From the NCBI GenBank assembly GCA_041592135.1, contig JBFHQR010000019.1: DNA of 27,235 bases; one strand, 5' to 3'. The stretch comes from Porticoccus sp041592135 (lineage in GTDB: Bacteria > Pseudomonadota > Gammaproteobacteria > Pseudomonadales > Porticoccaceae). The notes under the pieces were generated by a model. That model saw only the letters and a program-made list of their open reading frames with translations. It had not been told where the DNA came from and made no database searches. Position numbers and translations under genes: made by a program. This document shows, in pieces, positions 22,738 through 27,235 of the stretch; within the stretch, counting starts at the first letter, position 1; the number at the start of each line of letters is the position of its first letter.

Positions 22738-24016
22738 GTCCAAGCAATCTCATGCGGCGATCATCCAGCGCAGCCTGGCCCGCCGCTACCGGGCGGAAAA
22801 GCGTTTCCGCGCCTATGGCATGATGGCAATCAGCTTTGGCCTGTTGTGTGTGGCGCTGCTGTTTACCGACATCATTGGCAAGGGCTACAAGGCCTTTTTG
22901 ATGACCTCCATTCAATTGGAGATCCGCTACGATGCCGATGTCCTCGGCATCAGCGATCTCAACAATCGGCAACAGGTGGCGCTGGCGGATTTCCAGGGGC
23001 TGGTCAAACAAAGCCTGAAGGACCGCTTTCCCGAGGTGACGGGTCGCAAGGAAAAGCGCGACCTGGTCTCGCTGGTCAGCAGTGGCGCCGGCTACCAGTT
23101 GCGCGACCGACTGTTGGCCAACCCCCAGTTGCTCGGCCAGACCGAGACCATCTGGCTGTCCGCTGACGACGATATCGATACCTATGTGAAAAGCATGGGC
23201 GATGAGGGCGGTGCCTTTACCGGTCGCACCAGTGAATTGCGCCAGGAATGGATTGAGCAGCTGAAGCGGGATGGCGACATCAAGCTGGGACTCAATCGGG
23301 TGTTTTTCACCCACGGCGACTCCCGCGAACCGGAACAGGCTGGGATATGGGGAGCGGCGATGGGCTCCCTGTTTACCCTGGTTGTCACCCTGAGCCTGTC
23401 GTTCCCCATCGGGGTGGCGGCAGCGGTTTATCTCGAAGAGTTTGCGCCGCGCAACCGCTGGACCGACCTGATTGAAGTGAATATCAACAATCTGGCAGCG
23501 GTGCCCTCGATCATTTTCGGCCTGCTCGGCTTGGCGATCTTCATCAATTTCTTCCACGTGCCCCGCTCGGTGCCGCTGGTGGGCGGTCTGGTGCTGACCC
23601 TGATGACGCTGCCCACCATCATCATTTCCAGCCGCGCCGCGATCAAGGCGGTGCCACCGTCCATCCGCGAGGCGGCTATCGGTGTCGGCGCTTCGCCAAT
23701 GCAGGTGGTACTGCACCATGTGCTGCCGCTGGCGATGCCCGGCATGCTCACCGGGGCCATTATCGGCATGGCCCAGGCGCTGGGCGAAACGGCGCCGCTG
23801 CTGATGATCGGCATGGTCGCCTTTATTGTGGATATTCCGGGCGGTTTTACCGATCCGGCTACGGTGCTGCCGGTACAGATTTTTCTCTGGGCCGACAGCC
23901 CCGAACGGGCCTTTGTGGAGAAGACCTCCGCGGCCATTATGGTGCTGCTGGCCTTCCTTATCATGATGAACACACTGGCCGTGGTGTTGCGGAAGCGCCT
24001 CGAGCGCCGCTGGTAA
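22730..24016 (+). CDS. pstA: Phosphate ABC transporter permease PstA, long form
   Basis: PstA pairs with PstC in the membrane. The start is ATG at 22730, inside the 3' end of pstC, with GGGA about 6 bases upstream; the product is 428 residues. It has an N-terminal cytoplasmic stretch (about 1-38), a first membrane segment (about 39-58), then a soluble region of about 150 residues (YDADVLGISDLNNRQQ to HGDSREPEQAG) that matches the extension known as DUF3333 in proteobacterial PstA. The permease core has EVNINNLAAVPSIIFGLLGL and the coupling loop IREAAIGVGASPMQVVLHHVLP. The extension is absent from E. coli PstA. Confidence 0.94.
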   Translation: MTESKQSHAAIIQRSLARRYRAEKRFRAYGMMAISFGLLCVALLFTDIIGKGYKAFLMTSIQLEIRYDADVLGISDLNNRQQVALADFQGLVKQSLKDRFPEVTGRKEKRDLVSLVSSGAGYQLRDRLLANPQLLGQTETIWLSADDDIDTYVKSMGDEGGAFTGRTSELRQEWIEQLKRDGDIKLGLNRVFFTHGDSREPEQAGIWGAAMGSLFTLVVTLSLSFPIGVAAAVYLEEFAPRNRWTDLIEVNINNLAAVPSIIFGLLGLAIFINFFHVPRSVPLVGGLVLTLMTLPTIIISSRAAIKAVPPSIREAAIGVGASPMQVVLHHVLPLAMPGMLTGAIIGMAQALGETAPLLMIGMVAFIVDIPGGFTDPATVLPVQIFLWADSPERAFVEKTSAAIMVLLAFLIMMNTLAVVLRKRLERRW

Positions 24017-24037
24017 CCTTTTCAGGAGAGGTTGATA

Positions 24038-24913
24038 ATGGTGAACAATTTGGTAGCGGATACAGCTGTAATGCTCGAGGAAAAAACAACTTCCCGCAAC
24101 GCCGCGGTGAATTCCACAAATTACCCGGAAAAGGCGATCGGCACCCCTTTCGTGAAGAACCCGAGGATGTCCATGCGCAACGTGGATGTGTTTTACGGCG
24201 ACAAGCAGGCGATCTTCAACGTCAGTGTGGATATCGGCCAGAACGAGGTGATTGCCATGATCGGGCCGTCCGGTTGTGGCAAATCCACGTTTCTGCGCAG
24301 CATCAACCGCATGAACGATACCGTCGACAACTGCCGCGTGCAGGGTGAATTACTGCTCGACGGCGAAGACATCTACGCGGCGAAAATGGACCCGGTGGCA
24401 CTGCGGGCGCGGGTTGGCATGGTGTTCCAGAAGCCCAACCCGTTTCCCAAGTCCATCTATGACAATGTGTCCTATGGCCCGCGCCTGCACGGACTTGCCA
24501 GCCGTCGCGCCGAGCTGGATGATATCGTTGAGATGAGCCTGCGTCGCGCGGGCCTGTGGGAGGAGGTCAGAGAGCGGCTGGATCAGCCGGGCACCGGCCT
24601 CTCCGGCGGTCAGCAACAGCGACTCTGCATTGCCAGGGCCATTGCCATCAGTCCGGAAGTGATCCTGATGGATGAACCCTGCTCGGCGCTGGACCCGATT
24701 GCCACCGCCAAGATTGAAGAGCTGATCGCCGAGTTGTCGGAAAATTACACCATTGCGATCGTGACCCACTCCATGCAGCAGGCCGCCCGGGTTTCCCACC
24801 GCACGGCCTACTTCCATCTGGGACACCTGGTGGAAGTGAACGACACGGAAAAAGTCTTTACCGCACCGGAACACGAACTGACCGAAGCCTACATCACCGG
24901 CCGTTTCGGTTAA
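24038..24913 (+). CDS. pstB: Phosphate ABC transporter ATP-binding protein PstB
   Basis: PstB is the ATPase that drives phosphate import. The start ATG at 24038 has AGGAGAGG at 24024-24031; GTG 24041 is possible. The 291-residue product has Walker A GPSGCGKST (76-84), the Q-loop VGMVFQKPNPFP, the signature LSGGQQQRLCIARA, Walker B ILMDEPCSALD and the switch histidine in IVTHSM. About 45 residues at the N-terminus (VADTAVMLEEKTTSRNAAV and onward) precede the ABC fold and are not present in the 257-residue E. coli protein. It follows pstA after 21 bases. Confidence 0.96.
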   Translation: MVNNLVADTAVMLEEKTTSRNAAVNSTNYPEKAIGTPFVKNPRMSMRNVDVFYGDKQAIFNVSVDIGQNEVIAMIGPSGCGKSTFLRSINRMNDTVDNCRVQGELLLDGEDIYAAKMDPVALRARVGMVFQKPNPFPKSIYDNVSYGPRLHGLASRRAELDDIVEMSLRRAGLWEEVRERLDQPGTGLSGGQQQRLCIARAIAISPEVILMDEPCSALDPIATAKIEELIAELSENYTIAIVTHSMQQAARVSHRTAYFHLGHLVEVNDTEKVFTAPEHELTEAYITGRFG

Positions 24914-24925
24914 CAGGAGTCTGAG

Positions 24926-25624
24926 ATGGACAAATTAAATCTGGATCAACATATTTCCCGGCAATTCAATGAAGACCTGGAAGAAATCAAGACCAGCATG
25001 CTGGAAATGGGCGGGCTGGTGGAAATGCAGGTGGGTGATGCCATCCGCGCCCTGGAAGATGCCGACAGCGGCCTGGCCGAGAAAGTCATCGAGGTGGAAT
25101 CGCGCATCGATGAAATGGAAATGGACATCGACGAAACCTGCACCACGCTGATTGCCCGCCGCCAGCCGGCGGCCAGTGATCTGCGCCTGGTGACCGCGGT
25201 GTCCAAGGCGATCCGCGACCTGGAGCGCATTGGCGACGAGGCCCAGAAGATCGCCAAAATGGCCATCCATCTGTCAGAGGAGGGGGTGGCGCCGCGGGGC
25301 TATACCGAAGTGCGCCATATCGGCAACTGCGTGCGCAAGATGCTCAATGACTCCCTGGATGCCTTTTCCCGTTTTGATGCCGAAGCGGCCATCGCCACCA
25401 TGAAGGATGACCGCCAGGTGGATATGGATTACAAATCCGCGCTGCGGGAAATGATTACCTACATGATGGAAGACCCGCGCAGTATTTCCCGATCCATGAA
25501 TATCCTCTGGGCGCTGCGCTCCCTGGAGCGCGTCGGCGACCACGCCAAGAACATTTGTGAACACGTGGTCTACCTGGTGCAGGGGCGGGATATTCGTCAC
25601 CGCAAGCTGGATGGCGATAACTGA
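24926..25624 (+). CDS. phoU: Phosphate signalling regulator PhoU
   Basis: PhoU is an all-helical cytoplasmic protein that links PstSCAB to the sensor kinase PhoR and limits phosphate uptake when phosphate is plentiful. The 232-residue product contains two repeated three-helix units, the first around VGDAIRALEDADSGLAEKVIEVESRIDEMEMDIDE and LRLVTAVSKAIRDLERIGDEAQKIAK (about 68-112), the second around LDAFSRFDAEAAIATMKDDRQVD and SMNILWALRSLERVGDHAKNICEHVVYLV (about 187-215). The paired E/DxxxD metal-binding motifs ERIGDEA and ERVGDHA are both intact. It is 12 bases after pstB and is the last gene of the operon; phoB and phoR are not in the window. Confidence 0.96.
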   Translation: MDKLNLDQHISRQFNEDLEEIKTSMLEMGGLVEMQVGDAIRALEDADSGLAEKVIEVESRIDEMEMDIDETCTTLIARRQPAASDLRLVTAVSKAIRDLERIGDEAQKIAKMAIHLSEEGVAPRGYTEVRHIGNCVRKMLNDSLDAFSRFDAEAAIATMKDDRQVDMDYKSALREMITYMMEDPRSISRSMNILWALRSLERVGDHAKNICEHVVYLVQGRDIRHRKLDGDN

Positions 25625-25642
25625 ACAGCCGTTCTGCTGCCA

Positions 25643-25672
25643 AAAAAACCGGATAGATTATCCGGTTTTTTT
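25643..25672. terminator. Terminator of the pst-phoU operon
   Basis: AACCGGATA (25647-25655) pairs with TATCCGGTT (25659-25667) around a GAT loop, flanked by an A run and a run of seven T. It begins about 20 bases after phoU and separates the operon from can. Confidence 0.9.
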
Positions 25673-25736
25673 GTGCCTGAATTGCACGTAAACTGATGTC
25701 TCCCCTCTGAGTACTGCAACCTCCGGAGATCCACTC

Positions 25737-26393
25737 TTGAAAGAACTGTTCGAGAAAAATGTCGCCTGGGCAGAATCCATGAAACAGGCCGACCCGACAT
25801 TTTTTAAACGGCTTTGTGAACAGCAGGCACCCGAGTTTCTGTGGATTGGCTGTTCCGACAGCCGGGTGCCGGCCAACGAGATTGTCGGCCTGATGCCCGG
25901 CGAACTGTTCGTCCATCGCAACGTTGCCAACATGGTGGTTCACAGTGATCTCAACTGTCTGTCGGTGATGCAATACGCGGTGGAATACCTGAAGGTGAAG
26001 CATGTGATAGTGTGCGGTCACTATGGCTGTGGTGGTGTGAAAGCGGCGGTTGAGAAGGAAAACCTCGGTCTGATTGACCATTGGCTGTTGAACGTGCAGG
26101 ACGTGCAGTATATCCACCAGACCTACCTCACCGAGGGTTGCGATAAGGACAAGGTGATCGATGAAGTCTGTGAGCTGAATGTCATCGAGCAGGTGGTGAA
26201 TGTCTGTAAAACCAACATCATTCGGGATGCCTGGGCGCGGGGACAGGATCTCACCGTGCACGGCTGGATCTACAGCATTGCCGATGGTCTGCTGCGGGAT
26301 CTGGAGGTGAATATCAATTGCCGCGAGGAAATTCGCAACAAGTATCATGCGGCGGCGGAAAAGATTAAACAGCGCTATGCCTCATCAACCTGA
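25737..26393 (+). CDS. can: Beta-class carbonic anhydrase
   Basis: The zinc enzyme interconverts carbon dioxide and bicarbonate and supplies bicarbonate for carboxylation reactions. The 218-residue product (E. coli Can 220) has the complete site: Cys39-x-Asp41-x-Arg43 in GCSDSRVPANE, and His95-x2-Cys98 in CGHYGCGGV. Blocks such as PGELFVHRNVANMVVHSDLNCLSVMQYAVEYL and ELNVIEQV match Can closely. The start is TTG at 25737, with GGAG about 8 bases upstream; no in-frame ATG lies before the conserved region except Met15. It is a separate unit after the pst terminator, and its promoter is not obvious. Confidence 0.95.
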   Translation: MKELFEKNVAWAESMKQADPTFFKRLCEQQAPEFLWIGCSDSRVPANEIVGLMPGELFVHRNVANMVVHSDLNCLSVMQYAVEYLKVKHVIVCGHYGCGGVKAAVEKENLGLIDHWLLNVQDVQYIHQTYLTEGCDKDKVIDEVCELNVIEQVVNVCKTNIIRDAWARGQDLTVHGWIYSIADGLLRDLEVNINCREEIRNKYHAAAEKIKQRYASST

Positions 26394-26426
26394 TAACATC
26401 TGCCTTGACGTAGAGAGGGTGACTAT

Positions 26427-27194
26427 ATGAGCAACCTTGACAACCCCGTTGTGTTATCCATGGACGGTGCTATAGCCCGCATCCTGCTCAACAATCCGGC
26501 CAAGCATAATTCCCTCACCGCCGCGGGCATCGACCGGTTTATCGACTGCCTGAATCAGGTGGAGGCCAACCGCGATATCCGCGTGCTGATCATCACCGGC
26601 CAGGGGGAAAAGACCTTTTGTGCCGGCGCCTCCCTGGAGCAGATGTCCTCCGGCGACATGACCGGCGAAAAGTTCGAAACCCTGACTGACCGGGTGGCGG
26701 CCATGCCGATGCCGGTGATTTGTGCGCTCAATGGCAGCGTCTACGGCGGTGGTTCCGAGGTCGCCCTCTGTTGCGATTTCCGCATCGGTGTCTACGGCAT
26801 GCGCCTCAAGGTGCCGGCGGCGGAAATCGGTCTCTGTTACCCCCCCAATGGTATTCGCCGCTATGTGAAGCGCCTCGGGGTGACCACCGCCAAGCGCATT
26901 CTGGTGGCGGCCGAGGTGCTGGATGCGGAAATGCTGCTGCGGGTCGGTTATCTGACCCATCTGGTGCTGCAGGACGAGCTGGAAGTCGAGACCATGAAAC
27001 TGGTGGAAACCCTGCTGCCCCTGGCACCCCTGACGGTGGCGGCCATGAAACAACTCTGCGACCAGATGGCCGACGGCAACCTGGATCTCGCCAGGGCCCT
27101 GGCACAGACACAGCGCTGCCACACTTCGGGCGACCTGAAAGAGGGATTGCTGGCCCGCCGGGAAAACCGTGAGCCCAACTTCAGCCGCCGCTAG
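26427..27194 (+). CDS. Crotonase-fold protein (enoyl-CoA hydratase/isomerase family)
   Basis: The 255-residue protein has the crotonase fold: NNPAKHNSLT, the first oxyanion-hole strand TFCAGASLEQM (64-73) and the second hole with the first catalytic acid in NGSVYGGGSEVALCCDF (Glu111). Counting 20 residues on from Glu111, the position of the second hydratase glutamate (Glu164 in rat mitochondrial hydratase) falls at Ala131 in VPAAEIGLCYPP; a glutamate exists only two residues later (Glu133). A classical hydratase is therefore doubtful; an isomerase, decarboxylase or thioesterase of the superfamily is possible. It begins 33 bases after can with a GAGAGGG ribosome-binding site, so the two may be cotranscribed. 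27195-27235 shows nothing further. Confidence 0.85.
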   Translation: MSNLDNPVVLSMDGAIARILLNNPAKHNSLTAAGIDRFIDCLNQVEANRDIRVLIITGQGEKTFCAGASLEQMSSGDMTGEKFETLTDRVAAMPMPVICALNGSVYGGGSEVALCCDFRIGVYGMRLKVPAAEIGLCYPPNGIRRYVKRLGVTTAKRILVAAEVLDAEMLLRVGYLTHLVLQDELEVETMKLVETLLPLAPLTVAAMKQLCDQMADGNLDLARALAQTQRCHTSGDLKEGLLARRENREPNFSRR

Positions 27195-27235
27195 TGGTGC
27201 TGGTTGACGGAAAATCCCACAAACAAGGGCCAAAT

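Noticed and set aside
22709..23719. 336-codon - strand frame opposite pstA
   Set aside because: It is antisense to a well-supported permease gene, with composition typical of a frame shadow (many His, Gln, Arg, Asp).
25562..25567. CACGTG cores in gyrB (8361), pstA (23555) and phoU (25562) as parS
   Set aside because: Only the six central bases match; the outer arms do not form the TGTTC/GAACA palindrome.
1..27235. CRISPR arrays, insertion sequences, prophage, tRNA or rRNA genes
   Set aside because: I saw no regularly spaced repeats, transposase or integrase genes, terminal inverted repeats, or cloverleaf/rRNA-like sequence.

Overview
The window is a stretch of gammaproteobacterial chromosome that spans a replication-origin neighbourhood. 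The order dnaA-dnaN-recF-gyrB, followed on the opposite strand by plsC-gmhB-glyS-glyQ, is the layout known from Pseudomonas and its relatives. The protein sequences (MnmE, DnaA, GyrB with the long gammaproteobacterial insert, separate GlyQ/GlyS, Can) fit the same broad group. I cannot name a genus; a marine or aquatic relative of the Pseudomonadales/Cellvibrionales is my inference.

Layout. 1-862 is the 3' part of yidC, closed by a hairpin terminator, and 912-2270 is mnmE. 2271-2612 is a gene-free, partly AT-rich stretch with DnaA boxes and GATC 13-mer-like elements, the best oriC candidate. dnaA, dnaN, recF and gyrB follow on the + strand (2613-8804) and end at a bidirectional terminator. recF carries two identical 16-bp parS-like (ParB-binding) sites. 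On the - strand lie a small Arg/Lys-rich protein gene (8868-9041), plsC, gmhB, glyS and glyQ, the last four as a tight operon read from a TATAAT promoter near 13495. A gene-free gap of about 400 bp precedes cysK (13868-14779).

14881-17113 holds a contiguous trio: an exported metallo-beta-lactamase-fold hydrolase, a GNAT acetyltransferase and a multi-spanning ceramidase-like (CREST-type) membrane hydrolase, part of it strikingly AT-rich. A small glutaredoxin follows (17212-17466). On the - strand are a TRAP transporter pair, dctQ and dctM, without a binding-protein gene, and yciA downstream.

From 20107 the complete phosphate-uptake operon pstS-pstC-pstA-pstB-phoU runs on the + strand. It is preceded by an array of PhoB heptamers at 11-bp spacing and split by a strong hairpin/U-tract between pstS and pstC, which should give more PstS than permease. 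A terminator closes the operon after phoU. The window ends with a beta-carbonic anhydrase (can) and a crotonase-fold protein that appears to lack one of the two usual hydratase glutamates.

Most of the window is conserved core biology. The points that deserve a second look are the yidC-mnmE-oriC-dnaA arrangement with co-oriented genes, the twin parS-like sites written into the recF reading frame, the Pho-box array shared with a divergent orphan TRAP pair, the MBL-GNAT-ceramidase trio, and the unrecognised small basic protein. I did not find a clearly new defence or mobile system.
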